A DNA stretch of 64,000 nucleotides from Xiphydria camelus (Eukaryota > Arthropoda > Insecta > Hymenoptera > Xiphydriidae), in NCBI GenBank assembly GCA_963678675.1, contig OY783195.1, forward strand, positions 26,337,385 to 26,401,384. Reading direction: 5' to 3'. Under the pieces are notes generated by a model. That model searched no databases. It worked only from the letters and a program-made list of their open reading frames with translations, and had not been told where the DNA came from. The translations under genes and the position numbers were made by a program. Numbering within the stretch: position 1 is the stretch's first letter; each line of letters starts with the position of its first letter. Positions 38,901 to 50,640 of the stretch are shown piece after piece.

Positions 38901-40169
38901 TTTGATTTCTACCGAACGTCCTCGAAGCTCTCTCACAATCGTAGCTTTCGATGACTTTGGCGCCACTTTCATTTCATCATTTAGCAACATAGCATTAAAG
39001 CAATTCGCGACAGAGTCAAATTATAATTAAGTATTGGACGAGGAATCCGTTCGCGGTATCATTTGCATTAGTTAGATAATAGAGCGACGGGGAGTCACAT
39101 CTGATCGAGCGCATCGACTAATGTAATTGACCAAATTGTGAAGATTTGTGTTGCATCGATGCCGAAAATTCGAGTCAGGTAGACTTCTCTATTTCTGCAG
39201 CGCGATGCTCTAGGCTTAGCAAACCCGCTCGAGGCGATGCGCCCGATCAGAATTCTTTGTCTTTTAACGGTCACCCCGTCTCGGATGACTTTTTACCGGG
39301 GCGTAAAAAAGTGACGACCAGCTTGAATTGTTGTAGATCGATGGAAACGGCTGGAGCTCTTTAGGCAGACTCCTGGCAGGCCGCAAGCCGGTCTTTCTCT
39401 ATCGCAATGTCAGGCAGTGGCGGAAAAGGGCCGCCAAGGTGACGAGATCTCCGTCCAACGCCGTTCATTCGGACAAGACTCCGGAGTAAGTGCATACCGA
39501 ATGTTACTTCTCCAATCGAGCCGCGCGAAGGCGAACGAACAGAAAAATAATTGAGACTAAATTTGTGTTAACACAACTCCGGCTTTGCCTTTTCAGTTCG
39601 GCCGACAGTGATAAGCCAATGGATCCGGTCGGTGCGCTGCTGGAGAGACCCCCGCCTCTGAGGATAACAGAATCGGGCCACGGCACCGATATTTCGGCTT
39701 CTGACGATACCCAGTGCAGATTTAACCCTAACAGTTATCACATGCTCTATATCGCCAGCAAAGAGGCATTCCTTTACAAGCAGAATTCATTCACCCGTGC
39801 CAGAGAGGTAATTATTGAAGAGAATTCTCCCCATAGAAATGTCTCACGATGCACCACCCCTGCACTGAGAACAAGAAGAAACGTTAACGCGATATTCCCC
39901 CCTCTCTCTTTCTCCAGTGTCATCCGGCAGTAACAAAGCACCTGAACTCCAAGTTCCACCAGTGGCTCGCGAGCTGGGCATCGAAGAACGTCGCCGACAC
40001 GCAGCACCGATTGTGCCAGGATTGGTTAATGGGTCGCTATGAAAATTTGATTCCTCACAGGACACGAGTGATTACCGATAACGATCAGACTCGGTCGCCG
40101 TACCGGCAGTACAATCGATATCGGGTCGAGCGTCTGCAAACCGATTCGACGACGGAACAGTGTGTGTAG
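26922..40169 (+). CDS. Sin3A: Paired amphipathic helix protein Sin3A (HDAC corepressor scaffold)
   Basis: Seventeen coding exons: 26922-27269, 27722-27901, 28103-28255, 28353-28684, 28769-29006, 29101-29355, 29554-29964, 30165-30616, 31039-31513, 31622-31868, 31969-32340, 32434-32603, 32798-32992, 33313-33594, 39337-39485, 39597-39807, 39918-40169; 1573 aa. Sin3 is the nuclear scaffold that tethers HDAC1/2 (Rpd3) to DNA-bound repressors. Domains visible: Gly/Ser-rich N-terminus; PAH1 (about 205-275, [18 protein letters not shown]); PAH2 (about 402-500); a basic DR repeat (about 555-566) and [11 protein letters not shown]3 (about 628-695); HDAC-interaction domain (about 735-945, from [16 protein letters not shown]); and the Sin3a C-terminal domain in the last exons ([27 protein letters not shown]). 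The penultimate intron block (33595-39336) is very long. The start ATG lies 20 nt after an acceptor, so 5' untranslated exons exist upstream. Confidence 0.95.
26979..27047 (+). repeat. GGN trinucleotide run coding poly-glycine in Sin3A
   Basis: An impure GGT/GGA/GGC run encodes an uninterrupted string of about 15 Gly, followed by Gly/Ser-rich sequence, in the N-terminal disordered part of Sin3A. Length polymorphism is expected. Confidence 0.8.
29691..29742 (+). repeat. GATCGG hexanucleotide repeat coding Asp-Arg repeats in Sin3A
   Basis: Tandem copies of a GATCGG unit encode alternating Asp-Arg pairs ([12 protein letters not shown]) in the linker between PAH2 and PAH3 of Sin3A. Confidence 0.8.
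33595..39336. other. Long Sin3A intron or alternative 3' UTR
   Basis: The exon at 33313-33594 ends in AAG|GTATAG. If this donor is not used, translation continues one codon and stops at 33598-33600, so the following 5.7 kb could act as a long 3' UTR of a short Sin3A isoform; if it is used, it is an intron. I found no coding exon within it that fits phase and family. It holds a TA dinucleotide tract at about 37056-37100 and several AATAAA-like sites (for example near 36608). Open frames here (35391-35663, 37485-38006) have no recognisable motif. Confidence 0.55.
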
Positions 40170-43015
40170 CCACGCGATTTCCCCTGGACACTCTACGATC
40201 CTCCCTCCCCCCACGGATTTCGACAGTGACGCGAAGACCCCCCGACGGAATTTTTTAAGCTTCGTCACGGTGCAAAATCCTTGCTGCCAATGAGGTGAGC
40301 GAGAGTGAAACTCTCTCCCCCCTCTCCCCATCGTGGCGTTCCGAGAGCACGGACTATACGTCGTTGTCGTCACATCGGACGATGACCACGCGGCCTCCGG
40401 TCGCGCGTCTCCGATGCGCACAAATCACGACGTCGGCAATGCGCGACCGCACGAGAGGAGGAGCTCGCGATGGAAGACCTTGGAGAAGAATGGTAGTCGA
40501 CTGTAAAAAAAGATTATTTGATACGAAGGATTTGCATGTAGCGTAAATATGCATGTGACAGTTTTAACGATGCGGGCGGAGAAAGAGCGCGCGGGTACAG
40601 CATTCAGGTTTCGCATTACTCGAACGGACTCTGCGTTGGATTCGAGATATCCGCATTTTACGGTACGATTGTAAACATTGTGCGTTCGGATTTTCCTTCT
40701 CACGCGTTGCCTGCTTTGACGAGCGGTAAACTGCATTTTATCAGGGGTGATACAACGAAAGTCGACCCGACAGTTTTACGCAAACGATAACACCGACCAC
40801 GGGCCAATATCTTCAAACGTTCGCGTCAAAATTGTTTATTCGTCTCACATCGTATCGCGTAGCGAAACGCCAGCGAATTATACTCGCGTCCTTTCCAATT
40901 CGCAAGTCGAACCAAGCTTCTTTCGTCGGTAACAGATTGGCACGTTTTCGATGCATTTAATCTCGAGACGATTCAATGAAAAATCGAAACGCAACGTTAT
41001 CAATCGTACCGCGATACATCGAAAGAAATCCTTCCATCTGTTTCCCTCTCATCCAATCCTCGACCAAGTGACGCCGTACAGCTTGAAAATATCCGGGGAC
41101 GCATCGTGCATCGATCCACGTGCAACGTGGCCATGCACGCGCGCGGGTTAACGACCTCGGTGGATCATCGGTGCGTCGGGACGGACAGTCGTTGACTTTT
41201 ATCGCGACGCGCGACGCTCAAATGATTGTTGTGTATAATCTAATCTAGCTCTGTATTGTTAAACATAATTCCACAATGTGTACAAATATTTCATATCTAG
41301 CACTGTAGAGTTGTGTGAGACCCTGAATCTTACCGTAATATGACGGTGAGCGGCGCGTCGTACGACTACGGTGACTATCATCATCATTGTCGTGCCTTCC
41401 GGAGACCTGCGATGATGTTAATTAATTTGTACAGAATGATTGTTGGTCTCTGCGCGGAGGGTGCGTCGTTGCATTCGAGGTGGGACCTGGTGTGATCGTC
41501 GTTTTGCGGTCACAAGATGACTACGTAGAGGACGGGGTAGCACGTCGCTATTGGTTCTATCGTAGTGTTTTCTAGTTTTTCGAGATCTGCCGGGGAGGTT
41601 GCCATTGCGCGATCTCGTACCTAGCGTCGAAAATTGTCTCCTCGACGAGGCACGGTATGATCGTAGGCTTTAGACACCCGCCCCGCCCAGTTGGAGCGAT
41701 TAGAAGCATCACATCAGCCGGGGAAAGATCGTTTCCGCGATCTCATTGACGCATGCTTTGTCGTGCTTACGGCATCCTACCTCGAGCGCATGGGACAATT
41801 GATAAAAGAGGGATACACACGGTCTTCTGACGCCTGCTCACTTGTGATTATTATTAATATATTTTAACAGTAAATTGCTACTTTTAAATAAAATGCCTAT
41901 ATATCAAAAGAAAAAAAAAGTGGAAATGTACAGGCAATTTTACTATCTGAGATAATAATTTAATGTTAGTATATTTTGCATAAACAATTATTATTAATAA
42001 ATCTTAAATATTGACGACCTGTTCCAGTCACTTCGCGTCAAGCTTCGTTAGAGAACACAATGAGGCTTGTCACGTTAGAGAGGAAAAGGACCTTATTTCG
42101 GTTCTGTGAGAACAATTTGAAACTCTAGTTTCAATGAAGGGGTTGTTTCTCATTCCATCGTAAAGTAAATAGGAAATGGAAGTGATAAGGTAATTATAAA
42201 GAAATTTAATATTTCATTGTGGTATTAAAGAACGAGTTTCGTTCTCGATAATTTGTTTTTACGCGTGTATTCGCGGATTTTGCGCGGTCGTGTTGTGTGC
42301 GCCATTTTGAAATCTACAACCGGAGATGGAGAGAGAACTAATTTTTGTTTGCTCCTGAATTTGTGCAATGTTTACTGATAAAAATTTATCAGATACGTTC
42401 GATTAAATTTTCCTTATCGATTTAACTTTAAAAAGCACTTAGTTTTATTCTACTTTTGAAGTAAAGAGACCTGTATTTGATCCGTCCGACACCGATTCTC
42501 TCGGGGCCAATGGTAATCAAGATCGTGTATTGTTGTTATCAGAGTGTGACAGATTACACGTGTGCAGTGATAGATGATTTCGGATAAAATAGAACTGATG
42601 TAAAACTACCGAATTTGCTAAGGTTTAATTTCGCTCATCGACAGTGAGTAAAAATAGAGTTTTCTTATAACACTAGTCGTAATTGACAGATCTGCTTTAT
42701 CATTTTATGTGTTCTTTCGTGCGTGTTCTATTAAGGGTGTCATTCAATGTTTGGTCGTTTGATTTACAAATGATATCTACGAACTGTACCGGCAAGAAAA
42801 TACCGTTCGAAAGACCTGTATTTCAGTTACTAATTCTCCTTTTCTTAATACTTTGAGTCGCCAAACTCTATTGTTAATACAGTCCAGCGTAAACTCGTAA
42901 TAAGAATCGTGATTAGTCAATGCGAAAATTAGTGTAAATTCATGAAATAAAGTAGTAAAAGTAAAGTCAATTATAGTAACTGTTCTGACAGAAAAATTAT
43001 CTTATATTACTGCAG
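40170..43015. other. Sin3A 3' flank and 5' flank of canopy
   Basis: No coding exon is supported. AATAAA at 41887-41892 is a candidate end for the long Sin3A transcript. A GTGAGT donor at 42644 could end an untranslated first exon of the canopy gene, whose coding begins exactly at an acceptor (CTGCAG, ending 43015). Confidence 0.45.
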
Positions 43016-44126
43016 ATGAAGTTTATAGCAATTATTATTGGGCTGGCAGTCGTTTCTGCGGTTGCTCAGGAGCAAGATATCGATTTGAAGCACCTACGAT
43101 GTTTGGGTAAGAGAAAAACACCCTAGTAGAGTATTTTATTTAATTAATAAAGCTCTACTACCTTCTTCCAATGTAACACCAGATGATGTATTAAGTTTGT
43201 AGAAAGTCCATGAACGAACTGGAGGGAGAAGTGAAGAAGATCAACCCTAACATAGAAGTCGATGTAGGAAACTATCGCATGGATGCTAAGGGAAACACGA
43301 TACAAAAGAAAGTACGTCGATTATCATTTGGCAATTCCTTCTGTATTGACACAAATCTTCCTTCAGGTTCCACTGTCTCGTTCTGAGGTACACATATCTG
43401 ATATGCTGGATAGTATTTGCGAGAAAATGAACGATTACGCCAGGGCTAGGTATAAATCTAACGGACAATTGACGATTCTTGGTTTGATGACCCCATCTGG
43501 TGCGCTCAATCCGTTGATGAGCGAAGTGGACATTATTCAGGATGGTGATCTAAATAAGAGTCTGAAATACTATGTAAGCTCAAGCAAAGCGCAGCAAGGG
43601 AAAGTATTCCCCAGTGAAAAAAAAATCGACGCCAATTTATGTCAATACAACGCTAAAGTACGAAATTTGGAACACATTTGTAGTCTTCCATGGTATGGCG
43701 TCATATTCCGTAGTTAGCCATTGATGAACATTTTTTTTTTTTGTAGAAATGTATAGATTTTGAATTTGGATTTGGAATATCTATGGCAGTCTATGAAGAT
43801 CTATGGTCAATTACACTATACTATGGAAAACTACAGTACTCCAAATTCCGTACTTTAGCGTAGAATTGACATAAATTGGTGATTTTTTTTCCGCCAGGGT
43901 TCCTTTGTTTCCGCGATGCATTATAGTTTATCTATGATTTCAGTGCGAAGGAATCGTCGAGGAGTTTGAAGACGATATAGTCAATCTAGTCGTTCAGGGC
44001 GAAACGGGTCTCCACGCGAAACTCTGCGCGGACGTTGCGAATATGTGTAACGATACGATGTTTTTTGACGATGAAGGCGACGAGGTCGAGGAGGATACGC
44101 GCAGCGAAGAAAAGTATGAATTGTGA
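43016..44126 (+). CDS. sel: Canopy/seele-type saposin-like ER protein (CNPY2-like)
   Basis: Four exons, 43016-43106, 43196-43311, 43367-43573 and 43944-44126, give 198 aa. Canopy proteins are secretory-pathway factors with a saposin-like Cys pattern; Drosophila seele is needed for dorsoventral patterning protease traffic, and vertebrate CNPY2 acts in receptor and ER-stress pathways. Visible: signal peptide (MKFIAIIIGLAVVSAVA), then CLVC at 29-32 (split by intron 1), RSEVHISDMLDSICEKM, CEGIVEEFEDDIV, and the paired late Cys (LCADVANMC). The C-terminus is acidic and ends in KYEL, a KDEL-type ER retrieval signal. Intron 1 ends at TTAAG, a weak acceptor, but it is the only one that restores the conserved CLVCRKS frame. 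The coding sequence begins at the first base after an acceptor, so a 5' untranslated exon is implied. Confidence 0.92.
43610..43898. mobile_element. Inverted-repeat element inside canopy intron 3
   Basis: About 80 nt at 43610-43696 (including CCAATTTATGTCAATA, CGCTAAAGTACG and CTTCCATGGTAT) is mirrored as an imperfect reverse complement at about 43818-43898 (CGTACTTTAGCG, TTGACATAAATTGG). About 120 nt separates the arms. The element fills most of the 370-nt intron. It is probably a MITE insertion that is now spliced out. Confidence 0.65.
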
Positions 44127-44842
44127 TAGAACAGCGATAAATAGAAACTCGTTTGGCACGCGTAATAATTACCGTCGATTTGAAGTCATTCGCTATTGCA
44201 TGTTTCTGCACATGCGTAATATATTTCTGTCCTGCACGATAACTCGGGTGTTGGCAAAGCACAAAATGGTGATATTTGTTCTAAATCCATTTATTAATGT
44301 CACCGCATACAGTTAGTTTGCTGGTAAAGGAGTACACAAGTAGAAAAATCTCATCCAACGTGCGGAAGATCGTCGCAATTGTATCATACATCTTATATCA
44401 TACAAATTATTCAAACTTAATGCTTTATTATCCTATAATTTCTTGACAGAAATGAGTTATGAAACGAATGCAGAGTCGTGCCACAGGAAGGAAATGTGCG
44501 ATAGTTGCGTGCCTTTGGCATAATAGGATAAAATTGTTCCAAGGATCGAAATACGAATCGCGCGAACGATTCAAATGGATTTATAATGTACGAACAAACG
44601 GTGCGCGGGCTTTTAACACGATGAAATCACCAGAAAGTGACTTGTCCAAGTGTGCCACACACTACAGCGTATTATAAAATTAAATAAATATGATATATTT
44701 TAATAAACAAAGTTTATTTAATATACAATCGTCGCGTTACAGCAAGGTCTTCGGATATCGAGTGTATAGGGTCGGAAGTGCATAAACTGTTTCTAAAAAG
44801 AGGAAAAAATCGTATTCCAATAAAGTTGCAGAATCTACAGAA
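44127..44842. terminator. Convergent 3' ends of canopy (+) and borealin (-)
   Basis: Tail-to-tail gene ends. AATAAA at 44683-44688 and 44702-44707 on the plus strand can serve canopy; TTTATT at 44713-44718 is AATAAA for borealin on the minus strand. The two transcripts may overlap at their 3' ends. A 72-codon frame at 44459-44677 has no recognisable motif and is not called. Confidence 0.5.
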
Positions 44843-45718
44843 TTACTTTGGCCCGATGACTTTCTCGATATGACCCTTGAGCGTTTCTAACTGGCGCAAC
44901 GTTTCTGTATCAAGCTGAGGGATGTGAGAGAGTCGCAGACCGTCGTTGGGTAACAGGGAAATGATGTTTCCATTTTGGAGCGGTACATTGATATTGGCGG
45001 TTTGTTCTTGGACAACTGCTGACACCAAAAGTGGGCTGCCCTGCATACTGAGCACGGTCTCGCCGTGTCGCGGTCTCCTCAACACATTCATAGGTGTGTT
45101 CGGTTTCATTTTTGGAGTAATAAGACTATATTCGTTGGGAAACTGCTTCAAGGGAGCCGGGGTCTTAAACTTATCAGTCTTAGTTGCGGTGCCACTGACG
45201 GTTTTGCTGGTTCTTCCTTTTTTAACAGTCGTAGTGGTGGTTACTTCGCTGAGCTTCGTCCTACCGTTCCTCGAATTACTGCGCGTTCTTCTGTCTGTTT
45301 GAGCGGTGGAAGACTTGGGAGCACGTGGTTGATGCGTGGCGCCTCCCTCTGTCGCGTATCCGTCATCCGAGACTGCCGTGTTTCTCTTTGACGTCTTTTT
45401 AGTTCGATTCGTCGACGGTGCTGGTTCGAGGTGAAAGTCGTCGTTGGTCGAAGAGGTGACTTCGAGATGATTTTCCTTGTTTGCTTCAATCCTCATTGCA
45501 AGAATTTCACCCAAGGTGAGGTTTTTAATGGCCGATGGGAGGCGGGAAAGCGCGACATCGAAGTTCGTCTCCACGCTCTTCATCGCCATGTTAACTTCGC
45601 CTTCGATGTTGTGGATTTTCATTTGAGCTTGTCTCTCAAAATTTCTCACTAATATGTCGGAGTCGTCCAAGGTGTCGCGAGATTGCTTCGCCTTGCGCAC
45701 TTGTTTGGTTCGAGGCAT
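44843..45718 (-). CDS. borr: Borealin (chromosomal passenger complex subunit)
   Basis: A single coding exon of 291 aa (human CDCA8/borealin 280 aa). Borealin, with INCENP and survivin, targets Aurora B to centromeres and the midzone in mitosis. The N-terminal helix (ILVRNFERQAQMKIHNIEG, then LSRLPSAIKNLTLGEIL) matches the INCENP/survivin-binding helix of the family. The middle is basic, Ser/Thr-rich and presumably disordered, with TP sites typical of mitotic phosphorylation (KFKTPAP, LITPKMKPNTP). The C-terminus has the conserved GETVLSMQGSPLL block and a final amphipathic helix (LDTETLRQLETLKGHIEKVI) that probably forms the dimer. The frame extends upstream only to a GTG, so the ATG at 45718 (MPRTKQ) is the start. 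No intron interrupts the coding region; untranslated exons are possible. Confidence 0.9.
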   Translation of the reverse strand: MPRTKQVRKAKQSRDTLDDSDILVRNFERQAQMKIHNIEGEVNMAMKSVETNFDVALSRLPSAIKNLTLGEILAMRIEANKENHLEVTSSTNDDFHLEPAPSTNRTKKTSKRNTAVSDDGYATEGGATHQPRAPKSSTAQTDRRTRSNSRNGRTKLSEVTTTTTVKKGRTSKTVSGTATKTDKFKTPAPLKQFPNEYSLITPKMKPNTPMNVLRRPRHGETVLSMQGSPLLVSAVVQEQTANINVPLQNGNIISLLPNDGLRLSHIPQLDTETLRQLETLKGHIEKVIGPK

Positions 45719-46444
45719 GTTTTTCACGTTTGCTCTTCGTGTTACGACGAAAGCACGGCTGAGTGTCTTAATTGTTTGCAGGATATCTCGAGATTAGTTG
45801 TTTAGGAAAAACTGTGCAAACGCGAACACATCTAACCTGCAAAAACAAAGTTTCAACGGTTAAAGTGCTGTCCCTTGCAACAGAAAAATACAAATTCTTT
45901 TAAGCTTACTCGAGAGCTGCATTAGATGCAATGCGTACTCGAAAATGTCACTTTTCTCACTAGTTAATGCCACTCATGTGAAATTGCTCCTTGGACACAA
46001 TTTAAAATCCAAATTTCATGCGGCAGTAACGAACATATTTGAATGCTTTCCCGGACAACTGAACGCAGCCACTACCGTTGAACTGTAATTTGTATGTGTA
46101 CTGTATGTACATGTATAGAAATCACTTCTGCTGCCGGAAGGGTCCATAGGATGGCGTAGTCGTCGAAAATCTGACCGTCCAATCAGATTTCAGGGGAACA
46201 GGGACCGTCAACGTCCGGCATAAAAAAGTAGGCAATCATTTCAGCATCAAATACCATGCTATTTTTAATGGTCATTGATTTACAAGGGATTGGCACAGTA
46301 TAAAATACTATACAACGACATTACACTATATGTATTAGTCCAGGCTAGTCTCAGGCCAATGGAAAATGAATACCGGCCTAGGTCCAGCTTAAATTTCCAA
46401 TGTCAATCCGTCTCACCTATTAAAAACTATGGTTTGGTATCGTT
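45719..46444. other. Intergenic: borealin promoter side and MED24 3' flank
   Basis: The 5' flank of borealin and the 3' flank of MED24 (both minus) meet here. Minus-strand GT/AG dinucleotides around 45780-45840 could bound an untranslated borealin exon. No coding exon is seen. Confidence 0.4.
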
Positions 46445-49400
46445 TCACTTCACGGGCTTGAGATTTATGTTGCGTAGCATACACAGATCGCGAGCGGTAG
46501 CTTTTCGACCCGATGCGGTTTGGATGTCGTACAACCTCAGCAGCAAATCAGTCGTGAATAACTCGGGAAGTGCCTTCAGAAGGCAAGGTACCTTTGAAAA
46601 ATAAGAGACGATTGATACCAATGCAATTTTTCTTACGGAAGATATTGTCTTTCATATGACGGTACAATCGTTCGATCCATTTGCAAGAGGATACGCGACT
46701 CACCAACGATTGCGGCATCCCCTGAAGGACGATACGCGTCCTGTCCTTTCCGCATTGTACCATCAGTCGAAGAAATTGCAGCGTGAAATGCGTCTGCTGA
46801 GATATCTCCCCGTCTCTACCGGCGAGAAACGTAAACGTCGCGAACAGCCTGTTCAAAGCCGTCAGCAAAGGTTCCCTCAGGACGATAGTCTTTGGTCCAT
46901 TCCCGGGTCCCTGGGCATGAGGAGAATTCGAACTGAACATCGAGTTCGAATCGCCGGACTCGTTCAGCCGCAAGATCTTGTTCGCCGGCATTCCAATGGA
47001 GTCCAACTCGTCGGTCTCCAAGTCGCGCCGAGCGCGCTTCCTGCCGTTGCCGCGATTGGGATTGGAGTTGCTGTGTTCGAGCGCCGAGAATATACAGGAG
47101 ACGCAGAGCTTCGCCAATACCGAGGACTGCGGCTCGACCAATTCCTCGCTTCTGGAAGGAACGCAGAGGAGAGTGACGTCCGTGATGTTCTCGAACGATT
47201 TGCAACTCGTTTTTCGGACTGCCCCGGAAATACTCACTGCATGGAATTGTAAAGGTACTGCGGCACCACGTGATTCAAGAGGTCCAACGTGCAGTTCTCG
47301 ATATCCAAGTGAAATATCGAGAACGTTAGATCGACGGCGCGATCCAGCTCCTCCTGATATCGATGCTTCAGAACCTCCTTTACCAGGTTCGAGACGAACC
47401 ACAAGGAACCGCCAGTATTCAAGAGAGATTCCAAAGACTGCGTCGCTTGGATGTTTATCCAACCTTTTTGCTGTACTCCTTGCCATACGGATTCTAACTG
47501 TTCCGATATGGGTTGACGCGATATAATACTGAAAGTAACATCGATTCGGAGTCATTGAAATCGAATGGCATTTGAATCACTCGGGGATTCGCGTTACGAC
47601 TCACCTGTGAGACATGGACAGCACTTTGGTTTTCGATTGCGTAGGCGGGTGGACGTCGTACTGCATCTTGCGTATGATTTGGAACATCAAACTGGAGCTG
47701 AGGAGAGAACGACGAGATTACAGCAATGTCTCACACCTCACCGCATTCCGAGCGATGTGAAGTGACGAGCAACCATCGTAGTACCGTTCTTTGAAATTGT
47801 CCTGCATTTCGTCGCCGGGAAATGGAGTTAGGAATTGCTGGACCATGTTCATCGGCTTCAGCAGCGCGTCCTGATGGGTTATGCTCATGTGAGCGCACAA
47901 CCACGCGGCGGCGCAGACCGGTAAGCAACACGCCGCCGCTCGCAACCGGTCGAGGACCCTCTTCACGTCGCCGGCTCCGAGAGCCCCGCTCTCCCACGCG
48001 CAGAGCAACTCCTTCACGGCGCCCATCGCCGAGCGACACGCGACGTGCCAATTGATGTTGCTCGACTTGAAATCCGGCTCGGAGGCATTTATCTGCGCCA
48101 ACAGCGCGTCCACGCGACCGGGATCGATATTCTGAAGCATCTTCTGCGGAGACTTCGGTTTATCGCGCTCGGCCATGCACTCGCGCACCCATTGCTCGAA
48201 GAAGGAATCGCCGCCTTCCTCCAGCACGACCTGCAGCGGAAGACAGACGGCATTCTAGCTCTATAAGCGAAATCGGTAACTTCGATCGCGAGGAGATGGC
48301 GCTCGGGCCAGTTTCGATAACGATAATAACAGTAACATTAATAATAATTCCCTTTTATACACGAGCAAGACCGGGGCTCTCGGTGGTCTACGTTAGACTA
48401 GATTATAACTAGAGCATAAACGGATACTCCGAACGACAAAAAATTAGGGCATACACGTGAATAAAAGAAGGTTATACCGAGGACAAGGCACACGGTAAAA
48501 AGCTAATAAATCCTGGAGCATAACGGAACATGAATGACGGTGAATCCAACTTCGCGAAAAGAAGAGAATAAAGTAATTATGTATACTGAGAGAAGATTAA
48601 GAGGACTGCGTTTCGGCTGTGCGCGAATAGAATTCGCTTCGACTCACGTCGGATCCGTACGTCTGTACGATAGAGCACAGCATCAAAAAAGAGACGTCGA
48701 ACAGCATGGCTCTCGTGGCGGCAGTTTTTACAGGCACCGCTTCGTTGATCTGCTTGCTGCATTCGTTGAATTTAATCAGCTTCGTAACGAACGTTTTCAG
48801 TTTTCCCTCGACCGTTGCCACAGCCAGTATGAGCTCGAAGCTCTTCCCGGTCAAGACCTGGCAGAGCATGCTCAGCAGAGCCTCCTGGATCTTCGTGTAG
48901 TCCGCGTTCAGCGTCTTCAAAATCCCCGCCAAGGTCGGCTCCGCGCGGATAATGACCTTCGGGATCGACGACGTTGGCGACCCCGATGACTCGAGCTTCT
49001 GCAGGGCTGCCGTGACGCCCTCCCTGAAGAACGGATTCATTGCACAAGGTGATGATGTAATCTATTATACACACTTTGTGGAAGAGAAAGCGTAACTAGC
49101 GACGTGCATGGAAATATTACCGCCTGCTGCTCAGTTGTTTCGCCTGTTTTTCAGTCACCAGACTGACTTTTTGCAATTCATTTAGCAAACATTCGACACA
49201 GTTGCACGAGCACGTCGTATCCATGATGTCGAGCAATGGCGTAAACTGAAGTAACAATTCGAAGGCGTCTAAGACGTCCTGCGAATATTCCTGCTTTTCC
49301 TCGCCTGGAACGAAGACGCGGTAATTACGTCGGTCCTTTGATGAAACTTGTTCACCGGTAGGAGAATGACTAACAGCCGGACATACCCTGAAGAGAGATA

Positions 49401-50640
49401 GTATACAATTCCTTCAAAATAAGTGGCACTTTTAAGAAGGTAAAGGCGCCCCATTGCGACTCCTTGAACGATCCGGTCACGTCGTGCAGACACATCAAGC
49501 ACGCTCTGATGATCTCGCAGTAGAGCCGCGCGTTCGTATAGCTCTTCAACCTCTGAATCATGAGGAGTTGGTTGACGAAAATCGCCGTTTCGGTGCTGGG
49601 ATTCAGCAGGACTTGAACCGCCAATAACGGTTGCAGGCAATACGTTATCGATTCCATCTCATTGATTCCAGCATGCTGCGTTAAGCTTTCGACTTCTAAA
49701 TTGCATAACTTCTTGAGGGAACCGTCTATGGGCACGGACGGCTTGATATTACCGGTCTTCTGCAGCGCCTCTATTTCGTGACACTTTTTTACGACCTCTA
49801 CGTAAAGATCTAAAAGTGACTGGCGTTAATCGACTCCTCTGTAAATTTTCTCCCATCAGCTCACCTTTGTCGTCGTGTTTAGCCAAGTACATCATGGCGC
49901 AAATGAAGTCGGAATTTAACATTTGCCTCAATATCGTCGCGGGCTTGTCCATCAATTCGGATATTTGCGGCGTTATTTGGTTGCCTTGCGACTGCTTCGT
50001 CAAAGTGTCCAGATAGCATTGCAAAAGCCAGTGAACTATGGACAAGACTGCGGCGGCTAAGAGATCTTCTTCCGGTTTTCCTCTACACGTTATGCCCACT
50101 TGGATGGTTTCCAGGAATTCCAGAAGACTGATGATGCAATGGGGCTTGTGGAAGGCGTCGTATTTACTGATTCGTTGGAGCACAGCTGCATAGGAGACCA
50201 ACTGCAAAGAGAATTATAGGTTTTATGCCGGATCTTACAAGGAAGTTTGTACCAAGAGTAAATCTACTCCAGGGGAACACACTGTACTGAAAATATACAA
50301 CCTCCTCCGAGGTAGGAATACCTGAGAGCTCAAGGAATGTTTCAGGTACGATAAAACAAGCTGATTTGGCCCAGGGCCAACCAACGCTTGCTGCAGGATA
50401 CAATCTGCCAGATTGTAAACATCCCCGCTGACTCCTCTCGGTAAAATCTGCAAGCGCATCGCATGGAAATATGATTTTGCTCCTGATGCTTCCATGGTTC
50501 TTAATTTAATGGGACTTCCAAAGAGTGATTCTTACAGTTTTAATGTTGATGCCCCATTGTAAATCACTCCATCGCTCCCTCCACGCGCGGAGTAAAAGTG
50601 CTTTCAAACTACTGGTCTTGCTTGTCACTTTAGTCTCCAT
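46445..50640 (-). CDS. MED24: Mediator of RNA polymerase II transcription subunit 24
   Basis: Eleven minus-strand exons: 50640-50536, 50447-50322, 50201-49865, 49809-49387, 49304-49121, 49023-48648, 48230-47785, 47697-47605, 47528-47238, 47151-46704, 46591-46445; 991 aa (human 989). MED24 is a tail-module subunit of Mediator, linking activators to RNA polymerase II. It is a helical protein with no catalytic motif; identification rests on colinear family blocks: [111 protein letters not shown] and [15 protein letters not shown]. Two junctions needed care: exon 7 ends at a weak donor (CG|GTACTA), and exon 10 starts after a strong pyrimidine-tract acceptor (CTTCCAG) that restores the conserved frame. 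A basic patch (GRKRARRD) lies in exon 10, as in the human protein. Confidence 0.95.

Noticed and set aside
44459..44677. 72-codon plus-strand frame between canopy and borealin
   Set aside because: No motif, and it sits within convergent 3' UTRs just before poly(A) signals.
46548..47555. 335-codon minus-strand frame read as one exon
   Set aside because: Its middle part is genuine MED24 exon 10, but the rest is the wrong frame of exon 9 and intron; the spliced model with 86-nt intron 47152-47237 restores the conserved sequence.
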